49,229 nt of DNA from Prevotella sp. UBA2739 (GTDB lineage: Bacteria; Bacteroidota; Bacteroidia; Bacteroidales; Bacteroidaceae): contig DEJV01000056.1 of the NCBI GenBank assembly GCA_002353525.1, positions 63,634-112,862 on the forward strand. Reading direction: 5' to 3'. Under the pieces are notes generated by a model, which was given only the letters and a program-made list of their open reading frames with translations, made no database searches and was not told the origin of the DNA. Shown piece after piece: positions 35,301 through 42,576 of the stretch. Both the position numbers and the translations under genes were made by a program. The stretch's first letter is position 1, and each line of letters begins with the position of its first letter.

Positions 35301-35699
35301 TGTACGTTCACCTATCGTACGGGTGCCGACTACTACAACCAGACGCTGGTGAGCCGTGTGGAGAACGTAGACGTGGCCTACAACGTAGACCGCCGCGTGT
35401 TTACCGATACATGGCAGCAAGTGGGCGATGTGGCTAAGTATAAGCACATCAGCAACTACCCGTCGACCACCTACGCTACGACCCGTTTCGTTGAGCGCGA
35501 GCATGTGCTCGACTTCGCGTCGCTGTCGGCTTATTACGACTTCAAGCATTGCAGCTGGCTCAGACGGCTGAAGATGGAGCGCCTGCGTCTGCAGTTCTAC
35601 ATGAACGATGTGTTCCATGCCTCGACTATCAAGGCTGAGCGTGGTTTGGACTACCCCTATGCCCACACCTTCGCGTTCTCGCTCTCAGCCACATTCTAA
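32367..35699 (+). CDS. STN-domain SusC/RagA-family TonB-dependent receptor
   Basis: A 1110-residue outer-membrane receptor. It has a signal peptide (1-29), an STN signalling domain (about 31-104, LNVKDEPLPKVLRMIEKSS), a carboxypeptidase-like domain (about 123-195, RGRVTDSKGEPLPGVTIKT), a TonB box (QLGEVVVTGLF, 200-210), a plug (LFIIDGFESTRQQVFDLDMN, V-T-I-L-K-D-A-A-A-K-A-I-Y-G-S-K) and a barrel ending LSATF. The STN domain contacts the FecR protein encoded just upstream and reports substrate binding. It is the first gene of an operon with SusD, DUF4843-type and PKD-like lipoproteins and two thioredoxin-fold proteins. Confidence 0.96.
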   Translation: MQKTGRRHRLLQLLIALLCLAAGLEAHAQSRAIELNVKDEPLPKVLRMIEKSSEYKFMFSNDDLNQYRVTKRIKSADIDVVMKDLLSGLPFSYSVKDKFVYIVNSQSRPAVRVAAAGRNEGNLIRGRVTDSKGEPLPGVTIKTDDPTVLGVTDENGNYTILIPNGKQVKRVTYSMLGMTEKTMAFNGKPLDVIMEDNSQQLGEVVVTGLFNYRSASFTGSAQTYSNEELKQVGNANLLKSLATLDPAFVIADNTLNGSNPNAFNEITIHGNSSFAGLQGEYTGNPNEPLFIIDGFESTRQQVFDLDMNRVKSVTILKDAAAKAIYGSKAANGVVVVETIEPESGRLRVTYTGDLNLETPDLTTYDLCNAEEKLAVELASGRYTGTSPYYQQMLREQYNEVQKEVSRGVDTYWLAKPLRTGVGQKHTLYFEGGDDRMRYSATAAYNGIAGVMKGSDRRTFSGNVKLQYRYKDLLFRNSLSITSNKADDSPYGSFSSYSSANPYFSPTDENGNMRKILGSYTAAGYGATPLIYYNPLYNAEIGTKNFSKYTEYTENFYIEWRPVEYLRFTGRLGYTYQTNKREDFYPGDHSRFSDWTGDNFFKRGEYSITDGESSTISTDLTANFSKKWDKHMLLANAAWSLNSTTSDTHGMTAWGFTNSHVDHIAFAKQYADNGRPSGSEAKTRSLGVTGALNYSYDDRYLADFSLRYNGSSVFGSNNRWGTFWSAGLGWNVHNEAFMKNQKVITLLKIRGSYGLTGSQNFSPYQALATYKYYDDIVYDNITGAYLMALANPDLKWQQTADLNYGFDLQMFRRLNVRLDVYNSITKNALLAMTVPTSTGFASYQENLGEVQNRGFDLSLNYRIWQKKDNFFSVFASVSHNKNKVRKINDALKAFNDTQDAEGSTLPIIRYEEGQSMSAIWAVQSLGIDPATGTELFLKKDGVTKTYNYTTDDYIIAGDSNPKYRGNFGFNGEYKGFGLSCTFTYRTGADYYNQTLVSRVENVDVAYNVDRRVFTDTWQQVGDVAKYKHISNYPSTTYATTRFVEREHVLDFASLSAYYDFKHCSWLRRLKMERLRLQFYMNDVFHASTIKAERGLDYPYAHTFAFSLSATF

Positions 35700-35701
35700 A
35701 T

Positions 35702-35729
35702 GGAAATTGATCATTGAAAGTTGATAATT
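35702..35729 (+). repeat. ATTGATAATTG-type repeat at the SusC/SusD junction
   Basis: GGAAATTGATCATTGAAAG and TTGATAATT precede the SusD ATG. It is a short member of the family listed at 18901-18954. Confidence 0.5.
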
Positions 35730-37190
35730 ATGAATACAAAAGCTAATATATATAATAAGGTGATGAAAGCAGGAGCGAAAGCATGCCTCTTGCTCCTTGC
35801 CTCTTTCTCCTTGCTTCTCAGTAGTTGCAACGACTGGCTTTCCGTTCAGCCCAACTCACAGGTGGAGTCCGACGAGCTGTTCAGCGATGAGCGAGGCTAC
35901 AAGGAGGCTTTGGCTGGTGTGTACTCGTCGATGGTCTCGGCCAGTACATATGCCAAGGAGATGACCTTCGGTGCGATGGCTGTATTGGGCCATGAGTGGA
36001 CCAACTATCCTTCGTCGAGCTATGGTGACATGCCTGCCTACGACTATTCGGGCAGTGTGCCTACTGCCTTGATCACTTCGCTTTGGCAGAACATGTATAA
36101 TACCATTGCCAATGTGAACAATATCCTGTCGCACATCGATGCCGACAAAAATGTGTTTACATCCAACAACTACAGCATCATTAAAGGCGAGGCACTCGCC
36201 CTGCGGGCATTCTTGCACTTCGACCTTCTGCGTTGTTTTGGTGTCAGCTTCGAGGTGAATTCCTCTATGCCGTCCATTCCTTTCGTGAGTGAGATGAGCT
36301 ATAAGGTGTCACCGCAACTGTCTGTAAGAGAGGTGGCACAAAAAATCGTCGATGATCTCGTTGCCGCCGAGGACCTGCTGAAGGCAGACCCGATTCTGAC
36401 AGGTGAAGAGATCACAGAGATGGTCGACAATGGTTATCTGATGAACCGTCAGATGCACCTCAACTATTATGCTGTGAAAGGCCTGCAGGCCCGTGTCTAC
36501 ATGTGGACACAGGAGTACGACAAAGCCCGCGCCGCTGCCAGTGTGGTCATCAACTCAGAGGTGTTCCCCTGGGCATCCGACGCATTGCTGCAGCAAGGCA
36601 ACGACAACTCGCTGGCCACCGAACAGCTGTTCGGCTTGAACAATGTGAATTTGCAGACCCTTGCCGACACTTACTTCAACCTGGAGTATAGTGCTTCAAA
36701 CTACTCGCTCGACCAATCTTCGCTGCTTGAGTATTACGACAACCAGACGGCCGACTATCGCTATCTCTATTTGTTTAAGAGCAGTACCAATGCCGACCAG
36801 ATAGACTATCGTTATCTGCAGAAGTTCACACCGTCGGGAGGTGAGGCCTATTACACCAACAAGATGCCGCTCATCCGTATTGCCGAGATGTATCTCATTC
36901 AGGCAGAATGCGACTACCGTAGCACAGGCAGCGGACTGGTGGCACTGAACGCCCTGCGTGCCGCACGCAATGTGGGCAGTCTTGAGAGCAATCCTGACGA
37001 TTTCTATGCAGAGCTCATCCGCGAATACCGCCGCGAACTGATTGGCGAGGGACAGCTCTTCTTCCTCTATAAGCGCCTCAACCGCAGCAGCATCATTGGC
37101 TCCGATGCCGACGTTGTTGCGCTGAAAGGCTATACGTTCCCACTGCCGCAGAGCGAGACAACCGCAGCACAGCGTCAGGAGAACAGATAA
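35730..37190 (+). CDS. SusD/RagB-family lipoprotein
   Basis: A 486-residue protein from the ATG at 35730; a TTG three codons upstream belongs to the repeat. Lipobox L-S-S-C with Cys33, then N-D-W-L-S-V-Q-P. SusD features: GEALALRAFLHFDLLRCFG, NYYAVKGLQARVYMWTQEYDKA, MPLIRIAEMYLIQAECDYR and LIREYRRELIGEGQLFFLYKR. It caps the STN-SusC barrel and binds its ligand at the surface. The neighbours (no glycosidase, two accessory lipoproteins) point to a peptide or another non-glycan ligand, as inferred from the similar four-component layout of a peptide-importing complex in Bacteroides thetaiotaomicron. Confidence 0.94.
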   Translation: MNTKANIYNKVMKAGAKACLLLLASFSLLLSSCNDWLSVQPNSQVESDELFSDERGYKEALAGVYSSMVSASTYAKEMTFGAMAVLGHEWTNYPSSSYGDMPAYDYSGSVPTALITSLWQNMYNTIANVNNILSHIDADKNVFTSNNYSIIKGEALALRAFLHFDLLRCFGVSFEVNSSMPSIPFVSEMSYKVSPQLSVREVAQKIVDDLVAAEDLLKADPILTGEEITEMVDNGYLMNRQMHLNYYAVKGLQARVYMWTQEYDKARAAASVVINSEVFPWASDALLQQGNDNSLATEQLFGLNNVNLQTLADTYFNLEYSASNYSLDQSSLLEYYDNQTADYRYLYLFKSSTNADQIDYRYLQKFTPSGGEAYYTNKMPLIRIAEMYLIQAECDYRSTGSGLVALNALRAARNVGSLESNPDDFYAELIREYRRELIGEGQLFFLYKRLNRSSIIGSDADVVALKGYTFPLPQSETTAAQRQENR

Positions 37191-37217
37191 TAGACAATTG
37201 ATAATTGAAAATTGAAA
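37191..37217 (+). repeat. ATTGATAATTG-type repeat at the SusD/DUF4843 junction
   Basis: GACAATTGATAATTGAAAATTGAAA directly after the SusD stop codon and directly before the next ATG. Confidence 0.65.
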
Positions 37218-37997
37218 ATGATGATGAGATTAATGAATAAATGGACACTCTTGCTCCTTGCCCCTTGCTTCTTGCTCCTCAGCAGTTGCAGCAAAGAGGA
37301 AGTTTCGGTCTATGACACCGAGAATACCTCGCTGAACATCTGGTTGGGCACACCTGCCATCTCGGTCGACAGTGTGATCTACAATTATTCTTATTCTGTC
37401 GATGTAGGCTTCCTGCTCTTCCATGCCCGTGTGGCTGGAATGCCAGTCGACTATGACCGTGCCTTCGAACTGGAGGCCTTCGACGGCGACGTGGCTCTGG
37501 CAGAGGGCAGCTATTTCCTGCGCACTTACACCATCCCAGCCGGCGAAGTGCAGATACAAGACACGATATTCTTCGACACTTCCAAGCTGCGCAACCCCGC
37601 TTCGTTCAGCACCAGCGACGGACGCATCTATTTGCGCATGAAAGAGAATACGGAGTTTCAGACAGGTGCCGGCGAGCGCAGCCAGCTGAAGATTGTGCTG
37701 AAGAACTATCTGGCCAAGCCAGCCGAATGGGATGCCGCCACTTATCCGCTGATGGCCTATCAGGGAATCTTTGGTGACTACAGCCGGGTGAAGTATCAGT
37801 TCATGATTCAGGTGTTGGGCATGATGGATTTCCACATCGACTATCGTGCCTCCGTGCCATACGATGAGGCCAACAACACCGTGTCGTACAACTACGCTCT
37901 CTATCTGGCCAACAAGATGCGCCAGGCCCTCGACGAGTATAATGCCACCCATTCCACGCCATTGACCGATGAGACGGGCACGGTGGTCACTTTTTAA
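37218..37997 (+). CDS. DUF4843-family lipoprotein
   Basis: A 259-residue lipoprotein from the ATG at 37218; ATGs at 37221 and 37224 are near-equivalent. Lipobox L-S-S-C at Cys24. The sequence pattern (VYDTENTSLNIWLG, F-L-L-F-H-A-R-V-A-G-M-P-V-D-Y-D-R, YLRMKENTEF, LKIVLKNYLAKPAEWD) fits the DUF4843 family that accompanies SusCD pairs. Such proteins are thought to be surface accessory subunits of the transporter. The stop (TAA) is followed at once by an ATTGATAATTG repeat. Confidence 0.85.
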   Translation: MMMRLMNKWTLLLLAPCFLLLSSCSKEEVSVYDTENTSLNIWLGTPAISVDSVIYNYSYSVDVGFLLFHARVAGMPVDYDRAFELEAFDGDVALAEGSYFLRTYTIPAGEVQIQDTIFFDTSKLRNPASFSTSDGRIYLRMKENTEFQTGAGERSQLKIVLKNYLAKPAEWDAATYPLMAYQGIFGDYSRVKYQFMIQVLGMMDFHIDYRASVPYDEANNTVSYNYALYLANKMRQALDEYNATHSTPLTDETGTVVTF

Positions 37998-38057
37998 TTG
38001 ATAATTGACAATTGAAAATTGATAATTGGCAATTGATAATTGATAATGAATTGAAAA
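37996..38057 (+). repeat. ATTGATAATTG-type repeat, five or more units
   Basis: Units such as TTGATAATTGACAATTG and AAAATTGATAATTGGC fill the whole 60-bp junction between the DUF4843 and PKD-like genes. Confidence 0.8.
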
Positions 38058-39662
38058 ATGATGAGTAACATGAATAAAATACATAGCAAGAAGGTGCTGG
38101 GCGGGATGCGACTTCTGGTCTTGTCTCTCAGCTCCTTGCTCTTCGCTTCCTGCTACGACGACAAGGGCAATTACGACTATATCGATCTCGAGAAAGTCGA
38201 GATAGAAAGTCCGGGAGAGCGTATTCTCGACAGATATGTCATTTCCCGATTCGACACACTCACCATCGACCCCATTGTGACCTACCAGGGCAAACAGGTG
38301 GTTGGCGATGAGGCTCCGCTCGACTATCTCTGGACACTCTACACCACGGCATCGGGCGCCGGTGTCGATTATACCATCGACACACTGGCCACAACACGTA
38401 AGCTGGAAGCTCAGATCACCCGTGGCGGTGGCGCCTATCATCTGCAGCTCACCGTGAGAAACCGCAACGACGGCGTAGAGTATTATATGGGCACCAGCGT
38501 GACCATCGAAGAGTCAATCAGTGCCGGATGGATACTCCTCTACGAGTGTGCCGATGCTCCCGGACAGTCGGATGTGGGGCTCGTGGTGAACGAGTGGACC
38601 AAGCGGAGCATCATTAAGAACCGTGAGTTCTGGGATTTGTATAAGGCTTCGAACAACACCCACATGAACGGTGCTCCGGTGACGATGCTGCACACATGTG
38701 CCAATCTGGCCCAGGGCGACATCATCATGCTCTTTACCGACAAAGAGTATGCCGGTGTGAGCCATACCACATTCGAGAAGAACACGGCCTTCGAGAACCT
38801 CTTCTATGAGGTGCCCTCAAAGTATGATGTCACTTATTACGGTCCGGCAGGCTCTTCTGCCATGGGCGAGACCATCATCAACGACAACAAGGTGTATGTC
38901 ACCTCCTTCATGGGCGGACGCAGCAATTTCTTTGGCGTTTCCATGAGCGGTAATTATGGCAAACTGGCTCCGTGGGCCAGCGCCGTGAGGGCAGCATCGT
39001 TCGATGCCGTGGTCTACGACCAGACCAACCAGCGCTTCCTCGTGGCTCCCCGTGGCGGTGTCAGCTTCATGTCGTTTGGTCCGCAAGATCCTAATGCGGC
39101 CTTCGATGTCAACAATGTGGGCATGGAACTGCTCATGGGCGACTGGGGCGGCAATACCAACTATTATGACTATCTGCTCATGAAGAAAGGCAGCGAGTAC
39201 TATCTGGCCGAGGCCAACTTCGGTATGAGGTCGAACATCAACCTGCCTAACATCGGCATGGGACTGCACAACATTACCAACTCGCCGGGCATCAGTACGG
39301 CTACGTCGATGGCTGCCGCATACCTCGGCCAGTATATCGTCTACAGCTCAGGCAACAAGGTCTACAATCTGGCTTACAACCAGTCGACCACTGCCACTAC
39401 GCTATGGACGGCACCTGAGGTGGGCGAGGAAGTGACATGTGTGCGCCTGCAGAAGTATTACTACATGATGCTTCATCAGCGCATCCTGCCCAGTGCCAAC
39501 CAACTGATGCATATTGCCACATGGAACGAGAACACGAAGCAGGGTAAGCTCTACGAGTATCAGGTCAATCCTGCCAGCGGTGCTATTCTGGGTGAGCCCA
39601 AGGTCTACAATGTGCCAGGCAAAGTGAAGGAAATGTGCTGGAAGTATGCCATGGAAATGTAG
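38058..39662 (+). CDS. PKD-like family lipoprotein
   Basis: A 534-residue lipoprotein with lipobox F-A-S-C (Cys32), then Y-D-D-K-G-N-Y-D-Y, the usual start of the PKD-like proteins that follow DUF4843 genes. An Ig/PKD-type domain is at about 65-150 (PLDYLWTLYTT, YHLQLTVRNRNDGVEY). The C-terminal 380 residues contain repeated short beta segments (GWILLYECAD, GDIIMLFTD, FLVAPRGG, YLAEANFG, YIVYSSGNKVYNL), consistent with a propeller. It is probably surface-exposed with the SusCD complex. I saw no catalytic motif. Confidence 0.85.
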   Translation: MMSNMNKIHSKKVLGGMRLLVLSLSSLLFASCYDDKGNYDYIDLEKVEIESPGERILDRYVISRFDTLTIDPIVTYQGKQVVGDEAPLDYLWTLYTTASGAGVDYTIDTLATTRKLEAQITRGGGAYHLQLTVRNRNDGVEYYMGTSVTIEESISAGWILLYECADAPGQSDVGLVVNEWTKRSIIKNREFWDLYKASNNTHMNGAPVTMLHTCANLAQGDIIMLFTDKEYAGVSHTTFEKNTAFENLFYEVPSKYDVTYYGPAGSSAMGETIINDNKVYVTSFMGGRSNFFGVSMSGNYGKLAPWASAVRAASFDAVVYDQTNQRFLVAPRGGVSFMSFGPQDPNAAFDVNNVGMELLMGDWGGNTNYYDYLLMKKGSEYYLAEANFGMRSNINLPNIGMGLHNITNSPGISTATSMAAAYLGQYIVYSSGNKVYNLAYNQSTTATTLWTAPEVGEEVTCVRLQKYYYMMLHQRILPSANQLMHIATWNENTKQGKLYEYQVNPASGAILGEPKVYNVPGKVKEMCWKYAMEM

Positions 39663-39722
39663 GTAATTGATAATTGACAATTGATAATTGATAATTGACA
39701 ATTGATAATTGATAATGAAGTG
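39663..39722 (+). repeat. ATTGATAATTG-type repeat, six or more units
   Basis: Tandem GATAATTGACAATT units between the PKD-like and thioredoxin genes. Spurious reading frames of the type S-I-I-N-Y-Q-L arise from it on the other strand. Confidence 0.8.
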
Positions 39723-39725
39723 GTA

Positions 39726-40916
39726 ATGACAAGAAAAAATATTTTTATACTGCTCCTCTTGGTCTTCGCCGTCTGCGCCCAGGCGCAGACGGCCGGCAAG
39801 GGCATCAAGTTTGAGGCAGAGGGAACGCTGTTCCGTCAGGCTGTCCAGAAGGCTATGTCGGCAAAAAAACTCATCTTTGTCGACTGTTACACCTCATGGT
39901 GCGGCCCCTGCAAGATGATGGCTCGCGATGTGTTCACCCAAGAGAAGGTGGGCAACGTGATGAACGCGAAGTATGTGAACTTCAAAATCGACATGGAGAA
40001 GGGCGAAGGTCCCGAACTGGCTAAGAAATGGCAGGTGTCGGCTTATCCCACCTTCATCATCTTCAATAGCGCCGGACAAGAGCTGGGCCGCTTTCTTGGC
40101 GGCAGCGATGCCGACGGATTTTTGAAGCGGGTGCAGGATCATAGCATCGACAAAGGATCATCGGAGATGGATGCCCGCTGGAATGCCGGTGAGCGTGGCG
40201 AACAGTTTCTCTACGATTATCTGCAGACACTGGGCAGTAGCTTCAAGCGCGACCAGTGTAATGCCGTGGCCGAGGAACTGCTCAAGGGAAAAGCCGAGAC
40301 GTTTGCTTCCGACGACAAGTTGCGCAATGTGTTCATGCGGCATCTCACAAATCCGCTGCATCCCGCCGCCATCTATACCACCAAGCATCCTGACGAGCTG
40401 AAAAAGGCTGTGGGCGACATGCAGGTAGAGATGAAGTTGCGCAACATGTGGAGCTACTTCGGCCGCGACCTTATCAATGAGACCGACGGACAGGTGACCC
40501 TCGACGAGAGCACCTTCGGCAAGTGGGTGAAGGCCATGGACGACTGCGATGTGGCCAACCGCGACGAGTATCGCCTCAACGTGCTCATCAAACTGGCCGA
40601 ACGGCAGAATGACTGGGCATCCTATGTGAAGCACCTGGAGGAGGCTTACAACCATCCTGCCATCGACGTGCCCGACATTGAGCTCTGTAAATGGATGAAT
40701 CCGCTGATGAAAGATTGCAAGGACATGGATCTGCGCACGCGTGCCGCCAGTCTGTTGCAAAACCGTTACGACGCCATTATCAATGGCACCCGCAAGCCGC
40801 AGACGCGTGCTGGCAACATGATGCTGTCGGGCAATCTCACCGAGGTGATGCCTAAACTGGTGAAAGCACTCAAGGGCGAGGCGGTGGACTTTGGCAACCA
40901 ACCAAGAAAAAACTAA
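39726..40916 (+). CDS. Exported thioredoxin-fold protein
   Basis: A 396-residue protein from the ATG at 39726. Signal peptide (about 1-21, VFAVCAQA-Q). The thioredoxin domain (about 27-140) has the active site W-C-G-P-C (Cys59, Cys62) in VDCYTSWCGPCKMMARDVF and the cis-Pro loop SAYPTFIIF. The remaining 250 residues are helical and not recognised. The domain would act as a periplasmic disulfide reductase or oxidase. Its place in the SusCD operon suggests a role in handling disulfide-containing imported ligands or in folding the transporter, but this is inference. The next gene follows after 9 bp. Confidence 0.88.
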   Translation: MTRKNIFILLLLVFAVCAQAQTAGKGIKFEAEGTLFRQAVQKAMSAKKLIFVDCYTSWCGPCKMMARDVFTQEKVGNVMNAKYVNFKIDMEKGEGPELAKKWQVSAYPTFIIFNSAGQELGRFLGGSDADGFLKRVQDHSIDKGSSEMDARWNAGERGEQFLYDYLQTLGSSFKRDQCNAVAEELLKGKAETFASDDKLRNVFMRHLTNPLHPAAIYTTKHPDELKKAVGDMQVEMKLRNMWSYFGRDLINETDGQVTLDESTFGKWVKAMDDCDVANRDEYRLNVLIKLAERQNDWASYVKHLEEAYNHPAIDVPDIELCKWMNPLMKDCKDMDLRTRAASLLQNRYDAIINGTRKPQTRAGNMMLSGNLTEVMPKLVKALKGEAVDFGNQPRKN

Positions 40917-40925
40917 ATAGAAACA

Positions 40926-41987
40926 ATGAGAAAATTACTAGTTCTTTTGGCACTGATGGCCGGCACGGTCGGCTCGCAGGCTGCCGACAAAAATGCCGTG
41001 TTGCGACTCAAGGGAAACCTCGAGGGACTGGGCAACACCGTCATCCTCACCATGATGGAGAACCAACGGCAAGGTAAAACCGACACGCTCAAGGCCAAAA
41101 ACGGCGCTTTCGACTGCAAACTGGAACTGAAACAGCCCGTCACACTCTACATCCGGGGCGAACGTGGGGCTACACCACGGCGCAGTCCGTCCATCCGCAT
41201 TATCGGTATGCCGGGCGAGACACTGCAACTCAAGGGCACAATGACCGACTATACCGTCAGCGGAAGCCAGTTCTACAAGCAGTATGCTGAGGTGCAAGCC
41301 GTCATCAAAGGCGCAAGCAACGGGCCGGACACCGACCGCGGCGCCATGCAGGGAGCCCGGAGCAAAGCTATCATCGACTTTGCCAAGACGCATCCCGGCT
41401 ACGAGCCTTTGGCTGCATTCCTCGAGAATGTCAACCCGCACCAGTGGGACGACTTCCTCGCTATGCTGAACCCAGAGGTGCGCGACGGGCGCATGAAGGC
41501 TTACTACAAACCCACTTACGATGCCATCAAGGCGCAGATGGAGCGCCAGCAGCGTGCTGCCAAACTGCAGGCACCCGGCATCGAGGTGGCAGATTTCACG
41601 CTTCCCGACATCAATGGCAATCCTCTCAAACTCTCGTCGTTGCGCGGCAAGTATGTGGTGCTCGACTTCTGGGGCTCGTGGTGTGGCTGGTGTATCAAAG
41701 GCTTCCCCGAGATGAAGAAGTATTACGAGAAGTACAAAGGTAAACTGGAAATACTGGGCATCGACTGCAACGACACACCCGAGAAGTGGAAAAAGGCCGT
41801 GGCCGACCATCAGCTGCCCTGGTTGCATGTCTATAATAAAAAAGGTGAGGGCGATGTCACCCAACAGTTTGGCATCACGGGTTATCCCACCAAGATCATC
41901 ATCGACCCACAGGGTCGCATTGCCCGTTCCATTATCGGCGAGAGTCCCGCTTTCTACACCTATCTTGACGAACTGTTTGCTCAGTAA
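40926..41987 (+). CDS. TlpA/ResA-type thiol-disulfide oxidoreductase
   Basis: A 353-residue protein with a signal peptide (about 1-20, GTVGSQA-A). The N-terminal part (about 22-115) is a DUF4369-like beta domain (RLKGNLEGLGNTVILTMMEN). The C-terminal TlpA domain (about 215-353) has APGIEVADFTLPDINGNPLKL, the redox site Cys253-G-W-Cys256 in FWGSWCGWC, and cis-Pro in GITGYPTKIIIDPQGR. It would act as a periplasmic thiol-disulfide oxidoreductase. It is the last gene of the operon; a strong hairpin follows at 42008-42063. Confidence 0.9.
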   Translation: MRKLLVLLALMAGTVGSQAADKNAVLRLKGNLEGLGNTVILTMMENQRQGKTDTLKAKNGAFDCKLELKQPVTLYIRGERGATPRRSPSIRIIGMPGETLQLKGTMTDYTVSGSQFYKQYAEVQAVIKGASNGPDTDRGAMQGARSKAIIDFAKTHPGYEPLAAFLENVNPHQWDDFLAMLNPEVRDGRMKAYYKPTYDAIKAQMERQQRAAKLQAPGIEVADFTLPDINGNPLKLSSLRGKYVVLDFWGSWCGWCIKGFPEMKKYYEKYKGKLEILGIDCNDTPEKWKKAVADHQLPWLHVYNKKGEGDVTQQFGITGYPTKIIIDPQGRIARSIIGESPAFYTYLDELFAQ

Positions 41988-42007
41988 TTCTCTCGCGTCT
42001 TGAGCTT

Positions 42008-42070
42008 GGTATCACTAAAGGCTGTTTCTGCACATCAGTGCGTAGTCGTCCTTTAGTGATACCATTTTTT
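42008..42070 (+). terminator. Intrinsic terminator of the STN-SusC operon
   Basis: GGTATCACTAAAGG (42008-42021) pairs perfectly with CCTTTAGTGATACC (42050-42063), 28-nt loop, followed by a T-run (42065-42071). The gap from 41988 to 42576 also holds the tandem array at 42131-42300 and no convincing gene. Confidence 0.85.
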
Positions 42071-42130
42071 TGTTTATATAGCAATCCAAAATCCACCTTA
42101 TCAGCACCACCAAAATCCGTTCTAATCATT

Positions 42131-42300
42131 TGTACGCACACTACAAATTGCTGGTATCCACAGTACCAAAAATTGCTCCTAGTTTTGGTACTGCCAGTAC
42201 CAAGCTTTGGTACGCACGCTACCAAGCTTTGGTAGGCAGGCTACCAAGCTTTGGTAGGCAGGCTACCAATCATTGGTAGCCACACTACCAGTCATTGGCA
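42131..42300. repeat. Eight-unit 22-bp tandem array of small palindromes
   Basis: Units begin at 42131, 42153, 42187, 42209, 42231, 42253, 42275 and 42297, a strict 22-bp period apart from one 12-bp insertion. The core is GGTA-N7-TACC, with AAGCTTT (or AATCATT) between units. End units are degenerate. There are no unique spacers, so it is not a CRISPR. It lies between the operon terminator and the regulator gene at 42577. Confidence 0.88.
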
Positions 42301-42576
42301 GTGTCCTTTCCTGTGTCACTAGACACTCTTTCACTTCATGAAGCTGAAAAAACAGACAGTTTCTCCCTATTCAAGCTAGATAGATAGACACAAACGAAAA
42401 AGGTGTGACTATTTCTGATTCCGCAAAGATCAGTACACGAAATAACAGAACTTCTAGAGCGGAAGGGGCAATAAAAAGCCATCTCTTCACGTTTTATGAA
42501 CACGCCCACATCATTGTTAGATGAACGTAAGAAGAACAAACCTCGTTGAAAATAGGAGCAATATCCAGGATTTGCG

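Noticed and set aside
33006..35666. Long minus-strand frames opposite the STN-SusC gene
   Set aside because: Antisense shadows without motifs; the SusC gene is complete.
39402..39701. Minus-strand frame with S-I-I-N-Y-Q-L repeats
   Set aside because: It is the translation of the ATTGATAATTG repeat, a known source of false genes in Bacteroidales.
42038..42235. 65-codon frame across the tandem array
   Set aside because: Encoded by the repeats and terminator hairpin, without domain features.
42131..42300. CRISPR array
   Set aside because: Units are 22 bp with 7-bp conserved connectors and no unique spacers; no cas genes are present.
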